64,000 nucleotides of DNA, from contig OY282560.1 in assembly GCA_958295665.1 (NCBI GenBank), positions 144,514,091 to 144,578,090 of the forward strand. The letters are read 5' to 3'. Positions within the stretch are counted from its first letter, which is position 1; each line of letters opens with the position of its first letter. This document shows, piece by piece, positions 43,610-55,857 of the stretch. A model generated the notes under the pieces. That model did no database searches. It saw only the letters and a list, made by a program, of their open reading frames with translations, and was not told where the DNA came from. Origin of the DNA: Tipula vernalis (taxonomy: Eukaryota > Arthropoda > Insecta > Diptera > Tipulidae). The position numbers and the translations under genes were made by a program.

Positions 43610-46600
43610 TTAGGTGGTTATGTCGCGAGCGTGATATACTCCGATTATTTTCCCGTCTCTTTCCAATTCATAAGCCACTTTGCCGATTCGTCTTATAATT
43701 TTACATTCTATTGATTTACGAGCGAGTTTAGCGGAAAAGTTTTTGGTAGCGTCGCTTTGAACGTAGTTTTTAACGTACACTTGTTGTCCCTCAACAAATT
43801 CACGGTTGGCACTTCGCAAATTGTATGTATGAGCAGCTCGGTCATACGCCTTTTTGAGGTGTAGCAGGATTAGTTCTTTGCATTTATTCATTCTATTAGT
43901 CTTGCATTGGGGAGAAATGTCTCGTTCACCAACCAAGTTTAATTCGCGAAGTAATCGATACTCAGTGGCATGCGAAATTATATGTTGGCCAAAAAGTATG
44001 AAATGGGGCGAGAATTGGGTGGATTCATGAACTGCATTGCGGAGGGCATGTTCAATCTCCGCCAGATGCATATCCCAATTGCGATGATCATCGGAGATAT
44101 AAGCCCTTATCGCCGCTAAAATCGAGCGATTTACACGTTCGGACAAATTAGACTGGGGGCTATATCTAGGCGTGCGTATGTGATTTACTCCGTATCTCTC
44201 AAATAAATCACTAAGAAGTTTAGAATTGAATTGTTGGGCGTTGTCCGATACAATCGATTCGGGCACAGAATACGGAAGGAAAATTGAGTTTTCTAAGAAG
44301 TGGCAGACGTCTTTAGCGGTAGCATTTCGCATCGCTTTGAAAAACACATATTTACTGAAATGATCTAGGACTAGAAACAAGAAACAATTACCGTTTTTCG
44401 AGCGTGGATACGGGCCCAGAAAATCCATATACAGTCGCTGCATAGGTCTTTCTATTTGCGCTTGAGCACCCATCATAGGTTGAGTCACGTAGTTCACCGC
44501 TTTGCAAGTTTTACACACAACACATCGCTTAATGTAATCTTGAACATCCGATGACATCTTAGGCCAATAAAAATACCGTTGCAATAAAGACAACGTCTTT
44601 TTAATACCTGGATGACCTGAAGATGGAGGATTGTGTGCAGAAAATATTAATCCAGCTCTGAGCTGTAACGGAACGTAGATTTTCCATGGGGAGATATCCG
44701 AACAATCATTATATCGACCAGACACATTGACAAAAACTTTACCATCTTGAACGATAAAATTGTCTAATGGTTTGGGCGAGGTGGTAATTGAAGTTATAAG
44801 ATTGGTATATTCAGCAGACGTGAACTCTGCAGAATCCAGATCAAGGTGAATATTATCAAGTAGGTTATCTTTACGATTAGTGATGTTCAGTTCATCAAGA
44901 TACATTCTGGAAAGACTATCCGGAACAACATTTAGTGTCCCTTTGCGATGACTAATAGTGAAATCAAAAGATTGGAGTTTTAAGCTCCACCGCGCTAATC
45001 TTCCGCTTAGATCTTTGCTATTCATAAGCCATTTGAGAGATGCGTGGTCGGTGATGATAGTGAAGTTACATCCCTCAACATACACCCGAAAATGTTTCAC
45101 ACTCAAAACTGCCGCATAGCACTCCAGTTCCGTAATGGAATAGTTTTGTTGTGCGCGGTTCAACTTTTTGGACATGTAAGCTATAGGATGTTCTTCACCA
45201 TCATCACCGATCTGGGTCAGAACACCGCCTACTCCAATTGAACTCGCATCACATTGAATGCAAAAAGGTTTTAGGAAATTTGGATAAACTAGCACAGGGG
45301 CAGTGGAGAGAGCTTGCTTTAATGATTCGAAAGCCTGTTGTGCTCTAGGGGACCATACAAATTTTTGAGTTTTCTTCAATAGATCTGACAAAGGAGCAGC
45401 GATTGTGGCATACCGCGGAATAAACCGTCGGTACCATCCAGTTAATCCAAGGAATCTCCGAACCTTTTTGATGGTGTTAGGTATTGGAAAATTAGAAATT
45501 GCTTCCACTTTTTGCTGGTCAACTTGTAGGTTTCCGTCTGACACAATAAAACCAAGATATCTAATGCTCTTAAGAAGGAACTTGCTTTTTTCTAGATTCA
45601 CTGTTAATTTAGCATCTATAAGTAGTTCAGCAACTTTTCTGAGTAAGTTTATATGCTCGTCAAAGGTCCCTGAGGTGATGAGGAGGTCATCCAAGTATAC
45701 AAATACTTGGTCCTGTAGCTCATTGGGGATCACCTTGTGCATTAGTCTGCACATCGTCTGCGGGGCATTACATAACCCAAACGGCATGACGGCAAACTGG
45801 TAAAGCGGACGACCAGGGACCGTAAACGCTGTCTTGTCTCGGGAGTCCTGATCCAACGGGATCTGCCAGAATGCATCTTTCAGATCGATACTGGAGATAA
45901 ATCTGGTCTGATCCAACCGGCTCAGGAGTCCGTCAATGATTGGCAGCGGATACGCATCCCTGATCGTCACATCATTAAGGCGTCGTGCATCCAGGCACAG
46001 GCGAACTTTGCCGTTGGGTTTTCGGACCAATGCAACAGGTGAACTCCAAGAGCTGTCTGACTCCTCAATCACTCTCAGGGCCAACATCCGATCAATTTGC
46101 TTATACAGTTCGACTTGGACTGGTGGACTAACAGGGTAATATCTCTGTTTGATGGGCGACACTCCATCAACAATCTTAATAGAGTGAGACAATTTAGTGG
46201 TTTTACCAAGCCCAAGTTCTGTAAAGGATGGGAATTGCTTAATTGTTTCCTCGAGAATAGTTTGCTGATCTAAAGTTAAATTGTGCTTGTTTGAGTCACT
46301 TTCAAGATCTTGAGCGGTATTCGAAATTTCAGAGAGAGAATGAGTTGAAGGTGCGATGAGAGATGGAATAATTTGGAACGCCTTCCAGAAGTCTACACCG
46401 AGATATAGCTTCTGTTTTAATCCGGGGACGATAAATATTTTCATTAGGATTTGCTGGCGTCCGTATGTAACGGGCGTCCATATATATCCGAACACGCGTT
46501 TTAAATCTCCTCCGGCAGTTTTGATGTTTGATGGGATATAGTGAACTTTATATTTTGGGTTGCTTAAAAAAAATTCGCTACCGGCTCCAAACGCAGTGAT

Positions 46601-46999
46601 TGTGGATCCAGTATCCATAAGTCCTCGGTATCTTGTTCCTAATATTATAACGTCGGCGTAAGGGCGATCATCATCAATATCGGATAAATAAGTTTCACAA
46701 ATATCGGTGCGCATTGCTCTTCGATTATTCCAATATCTCTGTACTCGTTCTCTCTGTTTTTGATAATATGGGCTTACGGAATTGCTAAGGTAAGTGTCAT
46801 CACTAGTATAATTATTGGACTGAGAAGAGGTAAATGGGCAAGTTGTAAATGGTAAGTTATTGAAATTATTGTAGAGAGTTTGAGATTCTACTTTAATTCG
46901 GGGTCTGTATTGCTGGCTGCGTCCGAAATGTTGGTTCTGGGAAATTGATTGCGAGGCCCCACATTCCCAGTATTGCGGTTCCTCCATTGTTCGTTTCCC
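43610..46999 (-). CDS. Gypsy pol, copy 2
   Basis: The predicted protein is identical over its full length to pol of copy 1, with all protease, RT, RNase H and integrase motifs. It is entered by the same -1 slip at 46993-46999. Identity at this level means it arose with, or from, copy 1 very recently. Confidence 0.93.
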   Translation of the reverse strand, partial: GKRTMEEPQYWECGASQSISQNQHFGRSQQYRPRIKVESQTLYNNFNNLPFTTCPFTSSQSNNYTSDDTYLSNSVSPYYQKQRERVQRYWNNRRAMRTDICETYLSDIDDDRPYADVIILGTRYRGLMDTGSTITAFGAGSEFFLSNPKYKVHYIPSNIKTAGGDLKRVFGYIWTPVTYGRQQILMKIFIVPGLKQKLYLGVDFWKAFQIIPSLIAPSTHSLSEISNTAQDLESDSNKHNLTLDQQTILEETIKQFPSFTELGLGKTTKLSHSIKIVDGVSPIKQRYYPVSPPVQVELYKQIDRMLALRVIEESDSSWSSPVALVRKPNGKVRLCLDARRLNDVTIRDAYPLPIIDGLLSRLDQTRFISSIDLKDAFWQIPLDQDSRDKTAFTVPGRPLYQFAVMPFGLCNAPQTMCRLMHKVIPNELQDQVFVYLDDLLITSGTFDEHINLLRKVAELLIDAKLTVNLEKSKFLLKSIRYLGFIVSDGNLQVDQQKVEAISNFPIPNTIKKVRRFLGLTGWYRRFIPRYATIAAPLSDLLKKTQKFVWSPRAQQAFESLKQALSTAPVLVYPNFLKPFCIQCDASSIGVGGVLTQIGDDGEEHPIAYMSKKLNRAQQNYSITELECYAAVLSVKHFRVYVEGCNFTIITDHASLKWLMNSKDLSGRLARWSLKLQSFDFTISHRKGTLNVVPDSLSRMYLDELNITNRKDNLLDNIHLDLDSAEFTSAEYTNLITSITTSPKPLDNFIVQDGKVFVNVSGRYNDCSDISPWKIYVPLQLRAGLIFSAHNPPSSGHPGIKKTLSLLQRYFYWPKMSSDVQDYIKRCVVCKTCKAVNYVTQPMMGAQAQIERPMQRLYMDFLGPYPRSKNGNCFLFLVLDHFSKYVFFKAMRNATAKDVCHFLENSIFLPYSVPESIVSDNAQQFNSKLLSDLFERYGVNHIRTPRYSPQSNLSERVNRSILAAIRAYISDDHRNWDMHLAEIEHALRNAVHESTQFSPHFILFGQHIISHATEYRLLRELNLVGERDISPQCKTNRMNKCKELILLHLKKAYDRAAHTYNLRSANREFVEGQQVYVKNYVQSDATKNFSAKLARKSIECKIIRRIGKVAYELERDGKIIGVYHARDITT

Positions 47000-48579
47000 G
47001 GATTGCAACGGAAACAATTTGGTTTATAAATATCAGGACGTCCACATCCATAGCAGAACCGAGTGCGTTCTTTAGTACATATATCATAGGTATGCCCCAT
47101 ATCTCGGCAGTTCCAGCAGATACGTAAACTAGGATCATTAGTTTTTGTTTGGACGTTAAATCGTTGACCACTTTGAAATTTTGACGGATTTTGGTTAGGA
47201 CCAACTACAAAAGCAGAAATGTCTTGAAGATGATCATTACTCCGGATAATAAAATTTGGATAGGAATTAGCCTGATCCTCATAATCAATTTCGTTAATGG
47301 ATCTTCGGCTACATAAAAGTTCCGGATCACAATGTGTTCGCTTCCAGGAATCTTCTAATCCTATACAACTCCTTAATAATTCGTCTATATTTTCAATTAT
47401 CCGAGCAGCTAATGCATTCTGGAGACCTGGTCTCATATTCCTTTTCAATATGTGCAAAGTTTCGGTTTCAGGTGGTGGAGTTGAATATTGTAAGTTTAAC
47501 GATTGGATGGCGTTGTAAAATTCTATGAAAGTTTCCTTCGGTAGTTGCTTACGAGCCTCTATAATTCGTCTGATATCATAATCTGTGCGATGGTCTCTAA
47601 ACCGTTTTTCAAAGTCTAGTTTCAACTGATGCCAAGTGATTTGTGGATGAAATCGTATATGCAACCAATACCAATTAGCAGCAACTCCCTTCAACAACAG
47701 ACATATTTCATTTCGAAGCTTTACATCGGATACACAATAGGCCGTAGCTAGATGGCTAACTCGAAATAGAAAATCTTTAATGGATAATTCACCTGAGGAA
47801 CCATCAAAAGACAAATTCCATTTTGCTAAAGGGCTGCTAGTTTGGTAACGTCCAATTGTGTCAGGTTTACACACTTCTAAAGTTTGATTTTCTGTATGAT
47901 GTATGAATGACGTGACGTTAGAGCTAGACCCTGCAGTTGGTGTAGACTGCTGTGGTGGTTTCGGGTTAATTTCTACCTTTTTAGTATTATTGGCAGTATT
48001 ACTCATCTCTAGTGCATGCGTTTCAGTAGTTCGAACTGCGGTAGATGGTATTTGTTGGTGTTGAGGCTGAGTCAGATTGTCAAATTCCTCATCTGAGGTT
48101 ACGTATTCGTCGTCAGGTAAATTAATCGAGGTACAGATATCTTTTATAGTTTTATCAAGATCGAGATCAGCTGCAGATAATGATTCGAGCTTGGCTAAAA
48201 GATTTTCTCCGGTTTCCTTTAATTGTAAACATGCACGTTTGTAACGGCGACTACTAAGAGATAGCCGAGTTAATCGTTCGATAGCGTGCAAAATTCTCGT
48301 TTTAATTCGATCTAAAGATGTCCCTTTGACTTTCTCAACGTCCGTAATGTCGGTGAGGAATCGTCGGTGTTCTATTAATTTATTCGTACAAACTTTAATT
48401 TCGTCATTTGGACGTTTTCTCGCGGCATTATGAGCTTGGGCAGGTTTGAGCGGATGATATTTTGCTTCTTGTTGGAAAGCTTCCTGAAGGGCATTTAAAT
48501 TCGCAAGCGGAGTATCTCTTAAATGTCGAACTGTACATTCGATTTCGAATTCGTCTGGGTCGAGATAATTAGCATCCAT
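46888..48579 (-). CDS. Gypsy gag, copy 2, 563 aa
   Basis: Same start (MDANYLDPD, ATG at 48579) and domains as copy 1. There is one amino-acid difference, Phe for Leu at residue 310 (base 47650 A; 40049 C in copy 1). There is also one silent difference at 47269 (A; 39668 G in copy 1). Leu/Phe lies in the capsid WYWLHIR(L/F)H segment and is conservative. Confidence 0.92.
   Translation of the reverse strand: MDANYLDPDEFEIECTVRHLRDTPLANLNALQEAFQQEAKYHPLKPAQAHNAARKRPNDEIKVCTNKLIEHRRFLTDITDVEKVKGTSLDRIKTRILHAIERLTRLSLSSRRYKRACLQLKETGENLLAKLESLSAADLDLDKTIKDICTSINLPDDEYVTSDEEFDNLTQPQHQQIPSTAVRTTETHALEMSNTANNTKKVEINPKPPQQSTPTAGSSSNVTSFIHHTENQTLEVCKPDTIGRYQTSSPLAKWNLSFDGSSGELSIKDFLFRVSHLATAYCVSDVKLRNEICLLLKGVAANWYWLHIRFHPQITWHQLKLDFEKRFRDHRTDYDIRRIIEARKQLPKETFIEFYNAIQSLNLQYSTPPPETETLHILKRNMRPGLQNALAARIIENIDELLRSCIGLEDSWKRTHCDPELLCSRRSINEIDYEDQANSYPNFIIRSNDHLQDISAFVVGPNQNPSKFQSGQRFNVQTKTNDPSLRICWNCRDMGHTYDICTKERTRFCYGCGRPDIYKPNCFRCNPGNEQWRNRNTGNVGPRNQFPRTNISDAASNTDPELK
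46993..46999 (-). promoter_or_regulatory. -1 frameshift slippery heptamer, copy 2
   Basis: GGGAAAC in the gag frame as G-GGA-AAC, identical in sequence and context to copy 1. Confidence 0.8.
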
Positions 48580-49285
48580 TTCAAAAAAAAAATAAAGAAA
48601 ATTCAAGAAAGTTAAGCTAGGAAAAAAACTGATTTTTAAACTCACTTATCACGTTTGGGATGAAAAATTAATGTGAAATCTTGTGCAGAAAATATAAGCT
48701 TAATAGAAGCTAAAAAAAAAATAGTTAAATATAAATATATAATTCAATGTGCTGTGAAATAAATAAAATATTCGACAAAAAAGTGAAGAAAAAAAATATG
48801 CAAATGTGTGTGTGGACTATGAAGTGGCGGCAGCAGTGAGGTTTGCAGGTCATCATTTAATTATCAACGTTGAAAATATAAAAATACATGTAAAGGTAAT
48901 ACAAGATAAATAAAGTACAACTAGAGTATTTTGGATACGCATATGTATAAAACAATCAAACACTCAAGTGGAAATATTATAGAATATCCAACGTATATAG
49001 TTGTCTTCAGATTTCAGTAGATATGACTCAACATCAACAACGGATCTACAATTCACCTCCAATACAAATAGTAGATATGAATTACAGAACAGATGGCAAT
49101 TGAATCATAAATCTAAGAAATTACTGCTGTTGAAATTTACTTTTGATTCTCAAATTAATTCTATTCTAACATGACAATCAGTATCAAATCCAAATTATGG
49201 AGAAAACAGTTGTCATATCAAAAGAAATTAAATATATAAAAAAATGTATGAATTTACTGTATTAACCTTGTGCTCGTAAAATTGC
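48580..49285 (-). other. Untranslated leader of copy 2
   Basis: Same AT-rich leader as in copy 1; no difference noticed on visual comparison. Confidence 0.6.
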
Positions 49286-49295
49286 TTGGGCGCCA
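49286..49295 (-). promoter_or_regulatory. Primer binding site (tRNA-Lys type), copy 2
   Basis: TGGCGCCCAA on the minus strand, three bases after LTR3, identical to copy 1. Confidence 0.7.
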
Positions 49296-49298
49296 TTA

Positions 49299-51103
49299 TG
49301 TAACGTGGTACAATATTTTTGTAACGTGGTACAACATTTTTGGTAAACCAGTTAACATAAAGATATCAATGGGTCATGGAAGGTGATGTCATCTTTTCCT
49401 GTAGCTCAAATCGTAGAGGTTCATTATTGGTCGAGGTATTATTTGTTTCCATGATAGACCATTGCTGGTATGATGACAAAGTCACTATGAATTTAATAGA
49501 TTTAGGTACACTGCAACCCCTCACACATACTTACCATTCCATAGTCCACCCGAAGAAAGTAAAAATTAATTCATGTTATTAATTCTCAAAAATTTAGAAA
49601 AATGGCAATAAATTATAAACATTTGAACCGTTATGTGTAAATACCAAAGAAATATTTTATTATAATTTAAAGAGAAAATTCTTGATTTGAATTGATAAAT
49701 CTTGAGAGGAAATAAAATAATAATAATTATAACCAAAAACAAATTAATAACTAATCAATTAAAACTAGTTTAAATTCCCCAAAAATAATTAACTAAGTAC
49801 ATACTACTATACTACTTAATAATGGTTTTATATAATATTATAGATATTAAGATTTAAGTATTAAACTTCAAATACAAATATAATAGTAAAAAAAAATGTA
49901 TATAATAAATTAAATAGCTAATTTACAAACATATAATTAATTATTTACCGCGATATGAGGTCGATGGCCTTTATGTTATATCCTTAGAAGGCAATATCGT
50001 TGATACAGTACTGTATACGTAGCGAAGCGAAGGTAATAATGAACGCCGTTTGAATTACGTTACGCCGTATGTATGTAGGTACATAGTTCAGTTTTTAGTT
50101 ATAGATATTAAATTTCGTTTTTATTATATTTAGTTTAAATGCAAGTATTATTATTTCAGGCTAATTAGTTTAATTATTAGGTATCTATAAGTAGTATTAA
50201 AACTAGGAGTAGGTATTTTCAGAATGTTTTTAAGTTACCCTGTTCATCCGGTAATGTTTATGAACGAAATTAACTAATACACTATACACTTCGGTTATTA
50301 TTTCCAAAATCGCCTACCTTAAGGGCGACAAATTCACTTTTAGTTTTTTTAAATATTACTTTTATTATAAATTTAATAATTATGGTTCTTATACGGTATT
50401 ATGCCGACCTTGCACATGTAGCGAGCAATTCGACCATTGTACGATACTATGATTATTATAACGTTTTTTTTGTTTTTATGCACTTTTTATAAGGAAATTC
50501 ATCACGTTTAATATTCTTAACACTATTTAAGTTCAAAATACCGTTAATACTTAAAATTAAAAACTATTTTGAAAACTGCACTATTTATAAATTCAAATTA
50601 AGTCACGAACTGTTTGTGAAAATAATTATATCGGTATCACCAAAACTGTATCAAATCATACAATATATTATATAAAAAAAAACAAAAGGTTCAAATTGTT
50701 TATCACAATACTATCCAAAAATGTTCGATATATTTGCAGAACCAACAAAAATAAATTTAAACTTTTTCAAGTTCACTTAGAACTTTTAGAAATATAAGAT
50801 ATTTAATTCACACAAAATTAATTTGTTTAACTTTTTTAGATCGATAAAATTTAAGTGTTTCACCATCGATCGCAAAAATACAAGTCTTCCTCTTTTTTTA
50901 ATTTTTAATTTTTCATCATATCCAAAATCTAATTATCTCAATCATTTTATGGTATTGAGTACCGATAAGAGAGCTTAAAAAAAACCAGCTTTGCATATTA
51001 CATGATATTTAATATGTAATTTTACAGTCGCGATCCAAATTATTGGAATAGGTCACAGTCGTAATAGAAAAAAAAATATTGTAACACTATAGCATAGGTT
51101 ACA
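49299..51103 (-). repeat. LTR3 (5' LTR of copy 2), 1805 bp
   Basis: Starts TGTAAC, ends GTTACA. It differs from LTR1 and LTR2 by A instead of T at 49434. It is followed by ATTT, the right copy of the target duplication. It should hold the promoter of copy 2 (read leftward), though no clear TATA/initiator can be picked from such AT-rich sequence. Confidence 0.95.
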
Positions 51104-51227
51104 ATTTCTCAAACAACAAAACGCAGTACCTGTATTTCAACCAATTACCGTATAAATGAATTTTATTTCAGCATTAATTTTTTGTTGGAAGTGTTTCGTT
51201 TTGTCGTAAACAAATTTACACAAACTA

Positions 51228-54108
51228 CTAGCTATACCCGACCACGCGTTGCGGTGGCTGAGTCTATATTCTGGTTAAATGGATAAGAAAGAAAAGAGAA
51301 AGCATACGTTTCTAATATGTTTAATTTCACAATACTTTTACACAATATTTTTTGTTGTTACATTGGTTGTGACTGTAGAACACACAACGTATAATTGTCC
51401 ATGTGAAAAGCAATCCGTGTCTAGATCAAAACCGCACAATTCTAAAGATTGGCCCTGAGCTTTGTTGATGGTAATTACAAACGCCAATCGTATTGGGAAT
51501 TGCAGTCTCTTAAATTAAAATGGCCCGTTGGAATCATAGAAATGCGAGGAATGAAGACCTCTTCACCTTTCAATGGTCCTGTCAAAACGGTTGCTTCTAC
51601 GATATTGCTCATTAATTTTTTTACTGCAAGCCGCGTGCCGTTGCAAAGCTTTTACTGGTTGATATTTCGCCACATGATAATTAGCATGCCGATTTTCAAT
51701 TGCAGTACGTGCGTCGGCATCCCTGACAGATCGAGTAAATTCAAAAATTCTAATGGATAATTAAACGCTTCATCTGCTTCCACAACAGTGTCGATCGACT
51801 TAAGTTCGTAGTCGTCTTTGTTCACTCGGCCAATCGTGATTCCTATAATTGCCAATTCTTCTTTTGACGTCACTAAATTACAGAAGTTATGAGGCAATGA
51901 AATTCGTCCTGAGATCAGATCAACCGGCACTTTTCCGTTCCCAATTTCCAGCAATTGATGTGAGAATATTTCAGCTGATCGGTTGTTTTGCAGCTGAACA
52001 CGTATATTTGTAGTTAATTTCAGCGTCTTTACTTGTCGCCACAGAGTAGAGTATTTCAGGCAAGCATTTATTTCATCCGCTGGTGTTGTCCTTCAACTCG
52101 CTCTGCTCACAGTAGTGTTTTCGCAAACGCGTCATTTTGATTTACCATGAAGGCAGCAGTTAACGTTGTAGCCGATGGATTCAAAGCAATTTGTTGCACA
52201 TTGGCAGCTGTAAAATAAACGCGTTTTCCATTTTCTAGATGTAATGCTAGGTGAACAACAGCTGGACTTCGTTCATGTATGGGAAATGAAACAATTCGCC
52301 ATACAGCTTCATTGCTGCTTATGTATCTTCCAGCCTGATACTGTGCGATTTCATAGATATGTATGACTGCGTTCCTATCACTTATTTCTGGTTGAACAGT
52401 AAGTACTTACAAATGTATTTGATCGATTTAACGAAGTTATAGTATTCCACGTGTATGTGCGCTTTATATATTTTTGATAGCAAAGGCCAATATAATATTT
52501 CGCATCTGTATGGTTGCTAATTTACCGCCATCTTCTACTGATCTTCTTCTGTAAAAAGGATATCAATCGTTTCCTGAATATCGCTTGGATTATTTTTCGC
52601 CTGTCATGCATGGTTAATTTAGACTCAGTGTTCCGTAAGGTACATGTATCATATTTTTCGCTACAACTTCATGCAAATCCTTATCGTCTTCGGCATCGAG
52701 TATTTCAGCGTATATTACATCGTCGATCGTGTGGCAATCCATTCATATATCGTGTGGCAATCTGCTCTGTTGCCATTCCACAAGTACATTCAACAGCGCA
52801 AAGACCCAAACACTTCATGTTTTACCATGATATACATCAGCGATTTCAGCTTCTGTTTAAAAACACGCGCTGTGATATCATGCCTATCCACGGCTTGGTC
52901 TATCCAGAGCTGTTGTTTATCGTCCTAAGCTGCATTGCATGTAAATGTTATAAATAGGTCTGGGCACCCGTAGTGATGAACATGCACAATTGTATATTAT
53001 GACGTGGACTGCCTGTATATAAAGATGGCAAAATCGTTAGTCTTTCAACATTAGTTATACTATCATCATTTACAACTGCATTTCGCAAATGAACATATTC
53101 TTCAGAGCGAAGCTTGTTCTGACTCAAACTGATGAATAACAAACGTTCTGTTTCAATTTTAGCATACATATCTACAATGTATTGGTATAACAATTGATCG
53201 TTTCTCAGATGAAGAACAATATCTCTAGCTTGGAATTTATGGAGCAATGAATCTTCGCACATGTTCTCCAGCAGGCGTCTTGCTGATCATGTGTCTATCA
53301 GATGGCATCATGTCAATTGCTGTTTTGAACAAACGAACTAAATGTTTTTTTACGTGAAGAAGGTCTTATAGTTGTAAAAACAATGGACTATTTTATACAA
53401 GTTGTTACGATTTATGCGCCAAATGACGTCATTTGGAAGCATTTGTTGTATTTCCTGATGTTAGATAGGAAATGCTTTGATTCGGCGGTATATCCGGCAA
53501 GCAAAGTTTTTAATGGCACTGGCGGTTCTCCAAGTTGAGGCAGTTAATTTTTCCGACGGCGCAACAAATTCTATTCGTTTCTCCATTAAATTTCAGAAGC
53601 TTGCAATGAGCGCACACTTCAGTTGTAGTACCGATGAGAACATGCTGAACCATCCCCAGCCTATCGCGTTCATTCAATTGGAAACGAAGCTGCAGAACGC
53701 GATCGCCGTGCCTGCAATCGTGCATCCTCAAATCCGGCTTTTCCCGTTCTTAATCAGTTTGATCTGCAATTACTTGTCGTAGTGCTTCCGCTCCGCGAGT
53801 ACGAAGACCTAAGCTTGATTTTCTGCGAGGCATTATTTTGATGAACTAATCAATGCAATCGGAAATAGTGAAAATTCTAAGTGACAGCAGTTGTCAAGAA
53901 GCATGCTGTGCAGCATGAGCAATGTTTAGTATGGCGTGTGTTGCTGTTACGTTTAACAGATGGTGCTGTTCTTAAAAAAAAGCATGTTTTACCTGTCACA
54001 GGCGTACATACAACGTTGTGTCAAAATTTCAAAGCAATCGGTGAAGAACTTTTGGAGATTTAAGAGTTTGAAGAAACGAAAATTTACATTTTTATTTATA
54101 TAGATAGA
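51228..54108 (-). mobile_element. Gutted Helitron remnant
   Basis: Read on the minus strand, the 5' end is TCTATCTATATAAATAAAAA (from 54108, preceded by A). The 3' end is CTAG (51231-51228), followed by T. The interior holds broken Rep-helicase pieces: an N-terminal piece (53731-53510), a Helitron_like_N piece (53262-52948; FQARDIVLHLRNDQLL, YIVDMYAKIETERL, LRSEEYVHLRNA), and helicase scraps (51954-51652; GNGKVPVDL, LPHNFCNL). The HUH nuclease and Walker A regions are missing or scrambled, with probable internal deletions. It is related to, but diverged from, the Helitron at 27.7-32.7 kb. No product is possible. Confidence 0.75.
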
Positions 54109-55857
54109 TATATGAGGGGCTCAGAAATACAGTGGCCTAGTCCACATTTAAAATTATGACTTTCTTTTCGTTTAAACTGCCATAAATATTCATTTAAATG
54201 ATTCCGTTAAGATTCCTTTTCCAACCGATTAAATGGAAAAAAGTAAAAACTTCAAATATGTCGGTTAAGCCAATACGGTTCTGAACCCCTCATATAACCT
54301 AAATACATTCCGCTTTTATTTTCATAACACTTAACACACATGTTCCCAAGGAGACAATCAATGTCCATAAAAATCGATTTTATTTGTGATAGAAAGAACC
54401 AAGTGTAAAGATAAAATGTTCAATCTGCAATTATAGGAAAAATTCATTTTTATTTAATCAAAATAATATGAAACATTTTGTATTTTCCTATTCCTTTGTA
54501 AGTTTCAATTAATTTCCTCATTTTTATTTAATTTAATTTACTTTATAAAAGGGAACGAAATAATGGAGCCGATTCACTGCAAATCTTCTATTCTGCTATT
54601 ATTTCAAGAAAAATTCGATACAATGTAAAAGAAAAATCTACACAAATTTAAGGATTGATTGCGAATAGCATCTAGTTCTCGTCCAAACAGTAGCAGAACA
54701 AAAAGAAAAGGCAAATAGAAAATTTACATTGAATAGAACCCAATAATTGTCAACAAATAATTTCCTGTTGTCTGGGTTCTATTTTAACAATCCATTCCAG
54801 TAAAATGTTTATATCCTACATTTTAGTAGAATTTTTTTTTATTGTACATTGAGTGAATTTCAGAACTTTGTCGATGTTTTTGTTTGGTGAAAAATTGGCT
54901 TTTGAAATGGTATACCTACATATATCGTCGTTATGTTTGATAGCACTCGTTATGTTTGATGGTTAATTTTATTTAAATAAATAAGAAACTAAAAAATTAA
55001 TTAGTAATTATTCACAATTTTTGAACCGCCTAACATAATTTTTTGTTTTATAAATCTTAGTACTTTTGCCATAAATCGTACAAAATCGATTCCATTATTT
55101 TTATTTTTTTTATTAATACATATTTTATTGATTGGTAATTTATTTAAATTTGTGCACTCCAATATGCTTTTTATTGTTTATACACAAAACGATAATTTGT
55201 CGCATAAATATTGTATTTTAATTACACAACGTTTTTCGTGATTGTAAATTGCGAAGGGAAGCCGTTTTTTGAGGTTTTAACGAATAAATAATTCATATAA
55301 AATCCAATGATTTTTAGAGTCTAAATAAATGTTTTACTTAATTATTATCGGTTTCTGTCGGAAAATATTGTGAGATATATGTAAATCTATATGTTAATGT
55401 AAATCTTTTTAGTGTAGTGTGAGATTTGAACGGAATAAAAGAAACGTTAACAGAATATACTAATATAATCCGCCTTGTTTTATTAACGCCTACGGAACTT
55501 TATGTAAAGGAGTATTCGTAATAAAGCTAATACTCAATTAGGGTGGTTTCGTCTTGTATGAGTATTAAAAAATTGATTATTTCCTTGGAAATGTATTTTT
55601 AAGTTCGATAAATCGGTTCTTACGAAACAATAGGGTTCTTAGGAAATCAATCAATCGGTTCTTAGGAAAGAATACAGCGACTTCTACGTCCCGATATAAA
55701 AATATTTCCCTTCATCATGCGATTGAAGACGCAACACAATTTGCTATTATAATCAGGGGGAAAAAAGAAGGATCTTTTCATCAGTCTCCAAAGGAAATTG
55801 GAAATGCTGCATGATTGAAAAACTTTACTTACTGCAGTTTCTCATTGAGTTTACTTA
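54109..55857. other. AT-rich region without recognised gene
   Basis: No open frame above about 60 codons and no repeat family seen. Confidence 0.5.

Larger units (their letters stand above)
34098..51103 (-). mobile_element. Tandem pair of Ty3/Gypsy retrotransposons sharing one LTR
   Basis: The order on the plus strand is LTR1 (34098-35901), body 1 (35902-41697), LTR2 (41698-43502), body 2 (43503-49298) and LTR3 (49299-51103). All are in the same orientation, with genes on the minus strand. LTRs begin TGTAAC and end GTTACA. The outer flanks carry the same 4 bp, ATTT (34094-34097 and 51104-51107), and no other duplication occurs at the inner joints. Each body has a primer binding site, gag, and pol with protease, RT, RNase H and integrase; there is no env. 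The period is 7600-7601 bp. Both copies look competent by sequence. Confidence 0.93.

Noticed and set aside
51449..53782. Plus-strand ORFs of about 100-147 codons
   Set aside because: They are antisense to Helitron Rep-helicase remnants whose motifs are on the minus strand.
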